From assembly GCA_964567045.1 (NCBI GenBank), contig CAZMLE010000001.1, positions 84,235-148,234 of the forward strand: a DNA stretch of 64,000 bases, given 5' to 3'. The notes under the pieces are model-generated. The model was not told the origin of the DNA and did not search any database. It worked only from the letters and a program-made list of their open reading frames with translations. Of this stretch, positions 16,401 through 23,907 are shown in pieces (position 1 is the first letter of the stretch; every line of letters begins with the position of its first letter). A program made the translations under genes and the position numbers. This DNA is from JAFNGF01 sp964567045. Its GTDB lineage: Bacteria > Planctomycetota > Phycisphaerae > Sedimentisphaerales > Anaerobacaceae.

Positions 16401-18686
16401 TTAATGCCACGTAACCTCCGCATAGATGTAATCTACCAGCGTTTTTCTCTTGCCGATAACATCATTATTCTTCACTCGCAGCTGAAGTGAGTTTACTCTT
16501 TCAACCGTGTTCACAAAGCTCGTAACATTCCATCCCTCAATGGCCTTATTCTGTTTGCCCTCGCGCACTGGAGCATCTATTGATACCCAAACCACGGGGG
16601 TACTTGGCCAGGCTGTCCCTATGCTCCATTGTAGTTTCCCGGAAGGAAATTGTTCTTCCTCAAAGTGTTGCACATAAATGCTAACCGACGCTATCATGGA
16701 GTCTGCTGGAATAGACACATCCGAAAAGTCGTATGATGTGTATAAGCCGGAGTCCGTTTCCCAGCAGTTGCCGTCTCTGGACTGGACAACACAAGTTTTG
16801 TCTTCTGCTGATAACATCCTGTGATTCTTTTCATCGTACCCATCCGTTATGGTTAGTGTAGTTGTCTGAGGTTGAACGGGTCGTACCGTTACGGTAAGTG
16901 ATTGTGTGGTCGAGGCCGGAGGCGTATAACTATCCACGACCTTGACCACGACCTCGTGAGTTCCTAACTGTGCGTCGTTCGGAGTCCACTGTATCAATCC
17001 AGTGGTTGGATTTATGGACATGCCGGTAGGTTTAGTGATTAAGGAGTAAGTTAAGCAGTCTCCTACATCTTGGTCTGTAGCTTCAACCTTATATGTATAC
17101 AACACGCCAGGGGCTGCTTTGCCTGGAGGTGTCGAAGTGATCACCGGATGGTTATTGGCCGTTATGACTGTGACATTTACCATAGCAGTATCGGTTCCGT
17201 TTTTCCCATCGCTAATGGTATAGGTGAACGCATCCGTGCCGTAGAAGTTCGCATCTGGGGTATAAGTTAGTGTGTTATCCTCATTGATAGTGATGGAGCC
17301 ATTCGTGCCTTGGGTAACAGCAGCCACGGTAAGAGAATCATTATCTGAGTCGGAGCTCTTCCGCAGCACGTCAATCGTTACTGGTTTGCCCTGCTGTGTC
17401 GTCGCGTCGTGACGTTCGGCGACTGGCGGGTCATTGACCGAGGTCACTGTGATAGACACGGTCGCCGGGTCGCTGTCTACCGTGCCGTCGTTCACAGTGC
17501 ATGCAAGACTGTCCGGACCGTTATAGTCTGACGCTGGCACATAAGTCAGACGGGGGGGTACACTGCTTAGCCTCCCATGTGATGGGCCCTCCGCTACGCT
17601 ATAGGTAGGCTCATTCGCGTCCGAGTCGGTAGCCATCAGGGTAGTTGACAGAGGCGTGCTTTCCTGTGTGGTCGCGCTGAGATGGCCAGCTACAGGCGGG
17701 TAGTTAACCATCATTGCCGCAATCATCGAAACCATAATAGCTAAGGGAATTGCTAATTCTAAGAAAAGCCCGACCTTACTCTTCACGCTTCTTGGATGAA
17801 AGACCTGGTGGGGGATTTTTCTGAGACTCGCCAATGCAGCAGCCGGTTTAGATTTTTTGGGTCGAGCTTTATCCGATAGTGGCAACGTGGGACCTTCTTC
17901 GGTTAGCCTGTGTTTCTTTTGGCTTTCTGGATCACATAACTCTTCGGCCAACGCCCTGTAATCGGCTGCCCCAGCGCTTTCGGGGGCATAAGTCAAAACT
18001 GATTGACCGGCGTTCGGCGCTTCAGCTAGATCTATGCTCCTGTGAATAACTGTTTGGAACACAAAATCGCCGAAGTATCGTCTTATCTGCTGTTCGATTT
18101 CCTGGCTTAGCGCCGTGGCGTTTTCTACGAAGGTTAGCAATAGGCCCAATATTTGTATGCGGCAATCACTGAAACGCTCTCTGATAACCTCCACTGTCTC
18201 AAGTAACTGTTTTAGGCTTTCCAATGCATAGTAATGTAGTTGGACAGGGGCGATGACATCCGTGCTGGCAACAAGTGCATTGAGTGTCAACAGACCTAGC
18301 GACGGCGGACAGTCGATAACACAAATCTCATATTCGTGTTTTACTTGTTCGAGCCGGTCGGCCAAGACAAATCCTTTGCTGGGGGCGGCAGCCAGCTCAA
18401 ACTCGGCATTTGTGAGCAAAATGTTACTGGGCGCTAGCTTGAGTCCTTCGATGCACGTGCCTATGGCTACTCTAGAGATTGAAATTCGCTTATCAACGAG
18501 ACAATGATAGACAGTTCTATTCAAGGTCTCAGGGTCGTGGCCCAATCCCAAGGTCGCATGTGCTTGCGGGTCAAGATCAATTATCAAGACGCTCATGCCC
18601 TTCTTGGCAAGGGCAGCGGCCAGGTTCACTGCTGTGGTTGTTTTCCCACAACCACCCTTTGAGTTTGCTATTGCTATTGTTCTCAT
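16401..18686 (-). CDS. ParA/Soj-type ATPase fused through a membrane helix to tandem cadherin/Ig-like domains
   Basis: 761 residues in one uninterrupted frame. Residues 1-255 are a complete ParA: deviant Walker A SKGGCGKTTTAVNLA, switch I DLDPQAHATLGLG, Walker B VIDCPPSLGLLTLNAL, and the C-terminal APNAGQSVLTYAPESAGA block. A basic linker (KARPKKSKPAAA) leads to one membrane helix at about 306-327. Outside it lie two cadherin-like/tandem-95-type repeats (about 328-418, 418-510; marker NDPPVAERHDATT, TYTPDANFYGTDAFTYTISD), a putative-Ig repeat (about 511-602; GMSINPTTGLIQWTPNDAQLG) and a C-terminal beta-rich domain. ParA proteins are normally soluble and position DNA or complexes. Here the ATPase seems tethered to an exported adhesion-like ectodomain. 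Function unknown; the fusion is the best candidate for a new system in this window. Confidence 0.88.
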   Translation of the reverse strand: MRTIAIANSKGGCGKTTTAVNLAAALAKKGMSVLIIDLDPQAHATLGLGHDPETLNRTVYHCLVDKRISISRVAIGTCIEGLKLAPSNILLTNAEFELAAAPSKGFVLADRLEQVKHEYEICVIDCPPSLGLLTLNALVASTDVIAPVQLHYYALESLKQLLETVEVIRERFSDCRIQILGLLLTFVENATALSQEIEQQIRRYFGDFVFQTVIHRSIDLAEAPNAGQSVLTYAPESAGAADYRALAEELCDPESQKKHRLTEEGPTLPLSDKARPKKSKPAAALASLRKIPHQVFHPRSVKSKVGLFLELAIPLAIMVSMIAAMMVNYPPVAGHLSATTQESTPLSTTLMATDSDANEPTYSVAEGPSHGRLSSVPPRLTYVPASDYNGPDSLACTVNDGTVDSDPATVSITVTSVNDPPVAERHDATTQQGKPVTIDVLRKSSDSDNDSLTVAAVTQGTNGSITINEDNTLTYTPDANFYGTDAFTYTISDGKNGTDTAMVNVTVITANNHPVITSTPPGKAAPGVLYTYKVEATDQDVGDCLTYSLITKPTGMSINPTTGLIQWTPNDAQLGTHEVVVKVVDSYTPPASTTQSLTVTVRPVQPQTTTLTITDGYDEKNHRMLSAEDKTCVVQSRDGNCWETDSGLYTSYDFSDVSIPADSMIASVSIYVQHFEEEQFPSGKLQWSIGTAWPSTPVVWVSIDAPVREGKQNKAIEGWNVTSFVNTVERVNSLQLRVKNNDVIGKRKTLVDYIYAEVTWH

Positions 18687-18713
18687 TTATACCCAGAAAT
18701 GGGACCGATATAA

Positions 18714-18770
18714 CCCCGCAATGAAATTGCGGGGCTAACCGGTTAACCCCGCCATCACTATGGCGGGGTT
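18714..18770. promoter_or_regulatory. Two GC-rich hairpin palindromes just upstream of the ParA-fusion gene
   Basis: CCCCGCAAT-GAA-ATTGCGGGG (18714-18734) has a perfect 9-bp stem, and AACCCCGCCAT-CACT-ATGGCGGGGTT (18745-18770) a perfect 11-bp stem; GGTTAACC joins them at 18741. They begin 28 nt upstream of the start codon. They may be transcript hairpins, REP-type elements or protein binding sites such as a ParB-like centromere; no function is proven. Confidence 0.7.
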
Positions 18771-18853
18771 TCACGTTTCGATTCTCTGCTTCTCTGTAAT
18801 GATGCAACAAGTGCCTTACCTCTAATCGACAAAAAAGCAGGGCAAATCAAGGG

Positions 18854-18880
18854 TAACCCCGCAATAAAATTGCGGGGTTA
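18854..18880. repeat. Third hairpin palindrome of the same family
   Basis: TAACCCCGCAAT-AAA-ATTGCGGGGTTA: a perfect 12-bp stem with a 3-nt loop, almost identical to the first hairpin at 18714, about 170 nt upstream of the ParA-fusion start. Confidence 0.75.
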
Positions 18881-18962
18881 ACCTGTACGTGGGAAACACT
18901 CGTGTCCAGGATCGCTCTGGGACTCGACATTATCGCCCCGAGCAGGGAGGTGCTTACTACGC

Positions 18963-19012
18963 GTGGCACGGGCTTCCAGCCCGTGAAGACACGGCCAAGA
19001 TGGCCGTGCCAC
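18963..19012. repeat. Nested palindrome able to form a cruciform
   Basis: GTGGCACGG (18963-18971) pairs with CCGTGCCAC (19004-19012). Inside are two smaller hairpins, CACGGGCT/AGCCCGTG and CACGGCC/GGCCGTG. Three nested stems in 50 bases resemble dispersed GGCACGGGCTTCCAGCCCGTG elements that I recall from planctomycete genomes. Confidence 0.6.
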
Positions 19013-19212
19013 AGGGGTGACGGCAGAACTCGTCTCGGCGGAGCGCGAGCCGTAGCCGGAATAGTACGTAGGTGTTCATATTTGGGCCAAACTGTCAGTG
19101 TTACAGTTGTATCAGTAACGGAGATTTGGTAGCGTAATAAAATGGCGACGCTTAGCAGCATCGCTGTGCTGTATCAATAGAAAATCTCAACCTGTTAATG
19201 GGAGGTTTAAGC

Positions 19213-20796
19213 ATGCAACACGGCAAATATGGGCACAACTTCAAATCTCAAGCGCACCCGGCAGGCAGTCAGTCCGGAATATCCACAACAGGCATAAGCC
19301 GGCGGGGATTTCTTGGCGGCCTTGCCGGCACGGTCTCGCTAGGCGGCCTGATGTCAGTGACAACGTCGCAAGCCAACGTCGTTTCGATAAAACCGGTTTC
19401 TGCAGGGACAGCCTTGCCGAGCGGCGCCGCACTGCGAGTTAAACCTGTTCTTCTCTATCAGATTGAAAAACGACAGGACAAAACCAGTTGGCGCAGCTAT
19501 GGTGGACTGCAAACCCAAGAGAAGGTAGACGAAGAGGCCAGGAGAATCAAGGCCGAATTGAAGAAACTGGCATCGCAAGCGGAGTTTCCTTTGGAGGTCT
19601 TGCCTGTCGCGATGGTGGATAGCGATCAGAAAGCTGAAGAGGCGGCTGGCACCGACTGCGACATGCTCCTGGTGTATCCGGCGGGTGGCTGGCAGGTATA
19701 TAAGCTTACTGCCTCCAAGACGCCGAACATAATGTTTCTGCGGCACAAGTCAGACCATCACTATCTCTGGTACGAAATCGCCCATTGGCGGTTGCTGCGA
19801 AGGAATGGCGACACATTCGAAGAGCCGAATATGGATGTCGACGACATCGTGGTCGACGATTATGAGGAGATTCTCTGGCGGTTACGGGCACTGTATGGGC
19901 TCAAAAATGCCAAAGGCACCAAAATGCTCGCCATCGGAGGGCTGGCAGCCTACAGTGAACCCGGCCAAAAGCTCGGGCCCGCTCACGCGAGGGAGGTCTG
20001 GAACTACGACTTCAAAATCATTTCCGAGGCGGAATTCGCCCAGCGATTAGGAAAGGCCCGGATGGATGAAAACGTCATGAAGCAGGTCGAGCGACAGAGA
20101 GACGAACTCCTCGCTCTGCCCAATATCACTCTTGAGACCGACCGCAAGTTCGTAGTCAACTCGTTTCTGGCCTTGCGAGTCTGCAAGGAGCTGATGAGAG
20201 AATCGAGCGCGACAAACTTCGGCTTTGCCAACTGCATGGGAAGATCGGTTATCGAGATGCTCGACACGCCGCCTTGCCTGGTATTAAGCCTGGCAAACGA
20301 CGAAGGATATACAGCGTACTGTCACACCGATCTTACGCACACTCTGCCTGGTGTATTGCTGCGTTGGATCGCGGGCAAGCCAACTTTTGTATGCAATTCG
20401 CATTTTCCACACCACGGCATCTTCACGGTGGCCCATTGTTCCGCCCCCAGGAAAATGAACGGCAAGGATTATGAGCCGACCGAGATTATGACCCATTTCG
20501 AGTCGGACTACGGTGCTGCGACCAAGGTCCAGTATACGAAGGGGCAGATTGTCACAGTCATCATCCCGAATCTACGGTGCACGAAGTGGCAAGGCTTCCG
20601 GGGGAAAATTCTTGACTCACCTTCTCATCCGGCCTGCCGCTCCCAGATCGACATAGCGATTGACGGTGATTGTCGCAAGCTGCTTACCGAGATGCAGGGA
20701 TTCCACGTACAGTTGTGCTACGGTGATTATCTCCGCGAGGTTGGCTATGCACTGAAGAAGGTAGGGAAGATCGAATGGCAAAATTTCAGTGGGTAA
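19213..20796 (+). CDS. Tat-signal L-fucose/L-arabinose isomerase-like protein
   Basis: 527 residues from the ATG at 19213; GGGAGG lies 7 nt upstream, and an earlier ATG (19198) would include that site. The N-terminus has a twin-arginine signal (SRRGFLGGLAGTVSLGGL). The mature part has an N-terminal Rossmann-like half (DCDMLLVYPAGG) and a C-terminal half with CHTDLTHTLPGVLLRWIAGK, FVCNSHFPHHGIFTVAHC and GDCRKLLTEMQGFHVQLCYG, the pattern of the fucose/arabinose isomerase-like fold. Such enzymes are usually cytoplasmic, so export of a folded protein is unusual. A distant paralogue follows at 22392; the two were neighbours before an IS66 element inserted 8 nt after this stop codon. Confidence 0.8.
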   Translation: MQHGKYGHNFKSQAHPAGSQSGISTTGISRRGFLGGLAGTVSLGGLMSVTTSQANVVSIKPVSAGTALPSGAALRVKPVLLYQIEKRQDKTSWRSYGGLQTQEKVDEEARRIKAELKKLASQAEFPLEVLPVAMVDSDQKAEEAAGTDCDMLLVYPAGGWQVYKLTASKTPNIMFLRHKSDHHYLWYEIAHWRLLRRNGDTFEEPNMDVDDIVVDDYEEILWRLRALYGLKNAKGTKMLAIGGLAAYSEPGQKLGPAHAREVWNYDFKIISEAEFAQRLGKARMDENVMKQVERQRDELLALPNITLETDRKFVVNSFLALRVCKELMRESSATNFGFANCMGRSVIEMLDTPPCLVLSLANDEGYTAYCHTDLTHTLPGVLLRWIAGKPTFVCNSHFPHHGIFTVAHCSAPRKMNGKDYEPTEIMTHFESDYGAATKVQYTKGQIVTVIIPNLRCTKWQGFRGKILDSPSHPACRSQIDIAIDGDCRKLLTEMQGFHVQLCYGDYLREVGYALKKVGKIEWQNFSG

Positions 20797-20804
20797 GAAT
20801 TTTT

Positions 20805-22294
20805 GTATCTGTATAGCGCGTTGATGGATTAGCTGGAAGGTGCGGGCAAGAGTTGATGGACGAGGGCAGGACGTTGGTCGGCTATGGAACGGATGATAGT
20901 GGAGAGAAACGACAGTGTGTCCAACGCACGTTTGGTCAAGGTGGCAAAGACACTGCCAAGAATCTCCTGGGCACGTCCGCCAGAGGCTGTCCGATTGCCG
21001 CCAAAGACCTTGCGGTTGACCACCGCAGGGCGAACGGCCTGTTCGGCGGGCCAGTTCGTCGCCTCGATGTCCGCGTCGTAGAGGAACGTCAGGATCTCAT
21101 GACTATGTCCAGCCAAGTGGTTTTGAAACTTGCGGTTGCCGTGATGCGAGAGGTTCCATTCCAGCAGGCGGTCCAGCCGCTTCTCCAATCGGCCGCGCGC
21201 CACGGCCAGCCCACGCGAACTGATGGCGCCGCTGTCTCGCCGATCCCGAAGAGCCAACGCATCGCTGAGGAATTCTTTGACCTTTCGTGGGAATCGAACC
21301 GCTGCGCGTGTGGCTGGCTCCAGCAACTGTTCGGCTCGCCGCAGCAGGTGTTCCAGACACTGCTGGTGGGTGGCCTGCTCGAAGAAATCATAGGGGGACC
21401 AGCCGTCGTGAATCATCCGGCCGGCGTAGTTGGCTCCCAGGACCTCCTCGGGCACATCATGGCCCCGGCTGGGACGAATCACACACAGGATGGCGGTCGG
21501 TGTCACGAACACCCACAGCCACTGCAACCGGCCGGCGATCTTCCAGCCGGTTTCGTCCGGATAAACGATGTCGCTGCGGTGTACGATCTGCTGAATCGTC
21601 TCATATACGGGTTCATGGCGTTCGGCTACTCTCAGGACCACCTGGGCCGCTCCGCCCCGGCTCACCGAGATTCCAAAGGCCTCATCCAACAGGCCCTGGA
21701 TGTCGCCGTAACTGAGCCCGTACTTGTCCTTCATCATGGCGATCAGAGCCTGCAGGTCCGGGCCCAATTGCGACGCGGCGGCCCCTGTGGCATCCGAGGT
21801 TTGCAGAGGATGCCGCCCCCGAAGGCGTCGGCCACAACTCCGGCAGTAGCCCACATGGATGTCGAACCGCCGGACAATGGCCTGGCGGGGGATCTCGACT
21901 TGGAACTGCTGATCGATATGGTCTTCCTCGGCCGCTCCGCCACACTCAGGACACTGCTCGGGCAACGGCACGCCGATGATCTCGTCGGGTTGGTGTTCGG
22001 GAAGCGGACGATGGGCCTTGGGGCCGTAGTTCTCGCCCGGCTTGCGGCCAGGCTTTTTGGGGTCTTGTTTGGGCGTTCCCTTGGAGAATGGAGCGGCTTG
22101 GCGTTTCTGTACCCGCGTGGCGTTCTCCAGCAGTTGCTCCAGTTGAGCCGCTCGTTCCTGGAGTTCGGCGATCCGCCGTTCGAGCCGGGCACAGTTAGCA
22201 CACCGTGCCGTTGTACTGACATCATCAGCCATAGTACTGATATCGGCAAAATGGCGGCCTAATCTTGAGGATTATAAGACGCTAAACAGATACG
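20805..22294 (-). mobile_element. Intact IS66-type insertion sequence (1490 bp) with 14-bp inverted repeats and 8-bp target duplication
   Basis: Left end GTATCTGTATAGCG (20805-20818) and right end, read inward, GTATCTGTTTAGCG (22294-22281) differ at one base. GAATTTTT occurs directly outside both ends (20797-20804 and 22295-22302), the 8-bp duplication typical of IS66. The only gene inside is a tnpC-type transposase; tnpA and tnpB are absent. Removing the element restores the GAATTTTTTTTGACGGG start of the repeat at 22295. Confidence 0.92.
20829..22232 (-). CDS. IS66-family transposase (TnpC type)
   Basis: 467 residues. N-terminal coiled coil (ERRIAELQERAAQLEQLLEN, a leucine-zipper-like region), a zinc-finger segment (CPECGG...CRSCGRRLRG), then the DDE domain: LSYGDIQGLLDEAFGISVS, DIVYPDETGWKIAG with the first Asp, GRMIHDGWSPYDFF, CLEHLLRRAEQLL and the final ATNWPAEQAVRPAVVNRKVFGGNRT. 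All landmarks are intact, so it may be active. The gene is GC-richer than its surroundings, which fits recent arrival, and a mirror-image open frame on the other strand is an artefact of that composition. It lies inside an element with matching inverted repeats. Confidence 0.95.
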   Translation of the reverse strand: MADDVSTTARCANCARLERRIAELQERAAQLEQLLENATRVQKRQAAPFSKGTPKQDPKKPGRKPGENYGPKAHRPLPEHQPDEIIGVPLPEQCPECGGAAEEDHIDQQFQVEIPRQAIVRRFDIHVGYCRSCGRRLRGRHPLQTSDATGAAASQLGPDLQALIAMMKDKYGLSYGDIQGLLDEAFGISVSRGGAAQVVLRVAERHEPVYETIQQIVHRSDIVYPDETGWKIAGRLQWLWVFVTPTAILCVIRPSRGHDVPEEVLGANYAGRMIHDGWSPYDFFEQATHQQCLEHLLRRAEQLLEPATRAAVRFPRKVKEFLSDALALRDRRDSGAISSRGLAVARGRLEKRLDRLLEWNLSHHGNRKFQNHLAGHSHEILTFLYDADIEATNWPAEQAVRPAVVNRKVFGGNRTASGGRAQEILGSVFATLTKRALDTLSFLSTIIRSIADQRPALVHQLLPAPSS

Positions 22295-22341
22295 AATTTT
22301 TTTTGACGGGATTTACAGGATTATCCTGTTATCCTGTCTAA
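22295..22341 (+). repeat. ACAGGATTATCCTGT repeat, copy 2
   Basis: GAATTTTTTTTGACGGG, then ACAGGATTATCCTGT, then TATCCTGTCTAA; nearly the same as copy 1 at 14785-14832 in the opposite orientation. The IS66 element inserted into its first 8 bases. Confidence 0.75.
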
Positions 22342-22391
22342 GAATTTTTTAGGCATAATCAGCATCGTTACTAAAAAGAAAGGAAGCCGGT

Positions 22392-23864
22392 ATGCAAGCA
22401 GATATGAATAGAAGAGAACTACTCAAACTCGTAGCGGCAGGTAGTGCCGCCTGCCTTGGAGGTCACAGCATTCTAACGTTTGCCGCACGGCCAGACAGAA
22501 GTAAGCCCACCATACGTCTGGCGGGCAAGCTCATAAGCCCGGGGTGCAGGCGGTCAAAAGTAAAAGTCGCCAAAATCTACATGGGCATTCCACAAAGCCA
22601 TTACCCTAACCCCGATTTAGACCTACAAAAGGAGGTTCGATTCTACGAATCCGAGTTTGCGAAACTGAAAGACGAATTAGCCGATGTGCAGTTTGTTGTG
22701 GATGAACTAATCAGCTCTGTGGATCAGCTTAAGAGGTGGCAAGATACATTGAAAGAAGTTGATGGCATCCTTGCCATTCATCTAACACTCTGGATTATGC
22801 CGATTCTAAGCGAAATCCTGCGCCTTGGCCGCCCCACAATAGTCTTCTCGGCTCCATACTCCGGGCATGAATGGCACACACTGAGCGCCATCTATAAGCA
22901 AAAGGAGGGGCAGAATCTGGAGTGCCTTCTTACCAGCGACTATGGACAACTGGCTGCTGCAATAAGACCGTTCCGGGCCATCCATCATTTGAGGGAAGCC
23001 AAGATTCTTAACGTGACCACGCAGTCGTTCGACGAGTATGCGCAAGAAATAGGAAAAAGATTTGGGACAGAGATCAAGCAGGTCGAATTACGACGGATGC
23101 TCGATGCTTACAATGCCGTCAACGATAGTGCGGCAGAAGCCGAAGCTGATCTTTGGATCAGAGGAGCTGCAGCAGTTGTGGAACCATCAAGACAGGAGAT
23201 AGTCAAGTCGTGCAAACTTGCGTTGGCTTTTGAAAAGCTGCTTGATGAAGAAGATGCGACCGTGATGACGGTTGACTGCTACGGCAGCATGTATGGTCCG
23301 CTTTGCCAGGCTTATGCCTTCCCCTGTATTGGATTCACCAGGCTCAATGATAGGGGATTAGGCGGCATTTGTCAGTCGGATTTACCGTGTGCCATGACAC
23401 ACATAATATTCCAGGGTCTGGTCGGAAGGCCCGGTTTTGTCAACAATCCCGGATTTGATTATTCCACCAATAGCGCGATTCTCATTCATTGTATGGGCAC
23501 GAGAAAGATGGATGGTCCGGATGGGCCAAGCGCTCCATATAAACTGCGAAGCGTCATGGAGCGCCGCGAAGGCGCCGTCCCGCAGGTAAAGATGCGCGTC
23601 GGGCAGAGAGTCACTCATGCGGTACTAGTAGGGACATCAAACTTGGTCTACTTCACGGGCCAAATTGTCGACACTCCTGAGACAGACAGAGGCTGCCGGA
23701 GCAAAATTACCGTCAAGGTGGACGGCGATGCAGAGCAGCTCTGGAAAAACTGGTCAGATGGAATACACCGCGTGACATGTTACGGAGATATAACGAAGGA
23801 GCTACGGCATTTTTGCAGGTTCAAACAAATAGAGATGATAAACGAAGCGGTACCGTTGAAATAG
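22392..23864 (+). CDS. Tat-signal sugar-isomerase-like protein (second copy)
   Basis: 490 residues. The start has a twin-arginine-type signal (MNRRELLKLVAAGSAACLGG; the ATG at 22392 or the one at 22404 may be used). The mature protein has Rossmann-like strands (GILAIHLTLWIMPILSEI, RPTIVFSAPYSGHEW), a central block VMTVDCYGSMYGPLCQAYAF and a C-terminal beta domain. It resembles the fucose/arabinose isomerase superfamily and, distantly, the gene at 19213. Between the signal and the fold, residues PTIRLAGK are encoded by a degenerate copy of the CCGCCA palindrome (22506-22526). It heads a run with the sulfatase 43 nt downstream, suggesting joint carbohydrate breakdown. Substrate unknown. Confidence 0.78.
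   Translation: MQADMNRRELLKLVAAGSAACLGGHSILTFAARPDRSKPTIRLAGKLISPGCRRSKVKVAKIYMGIPQSHYPNPDLDLQKEVRFYESEFAKLKDELADVQFVVDELISSVDQLKRWQDTLKEVDGILAIHLTLWIMPILSEILRLGRPTIVFSAPYSGHEWHTLSAIYKQKEGQNLECLLTSDYGQLAAAIRPFRAIHHLREAKILNVTTQSFDEYAQEIGKRFGTEIKQVELRRMLDAYNAVNDSAAEAEADLWIRGAAAVVEPSRQEIVKSCKLALAFEKLLDEEDATVMTVDCYGSMYGPLCQAYAFPCIGFTRLNDRGLGGICQSDLPCAMTHIIFQGLVGRPGFVNNPGFDYSTNSAILIHCMGTRKMDGPDGPSAPYKLRSVMERREGAVPQVKMRVGQRVTHAVLVGTSNLVYFTGQIVDTPETDRGCRSKITVKVDGDAEQLWKNWSDGIHRVTCYGDITKELRHFCRFKQIEMINEAVPLK
22506..22526. repeat. CCGCCA palindrome inside the second isomerase-like gene
   Basis: CCCACCATACGTCTGGCGGGC, reverse complement of the core CCCGCCAGACGTATGGCGGG with one mismatch. It is in frame within coding sequence, just after the signal peptide. 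Confidence 0.65.
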
Positions 23865-23865
23865 T

Positions 23866-23893
23866 TGACCCGCCAGACGTATGGCGGGTTGAC
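23866..23893. repeat. CCGCCA palindrome between isomerase-like and sulfatase genes
   Basis: ACCCGCCAGACGTATGGCGGGT (23868-23889) lies directly after the isomerase-like stop codon and before the GGAG site of the sulfatase. In RNA it could form a 7-8 bp stem. It is the intergenic member of a family also found inside coding sequences. Confidence 0.7.
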
Positions 23894-23907
23894 CCTCGGA
23901 GAAAAAA

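Noticed and set aside
20853..22262. A 469-residue open frame antisense to the IS66 transposase
   Set aside because: It mirrors the transposase codon by codon, has no ribosome site or family features, and results from the high GC content of the element.
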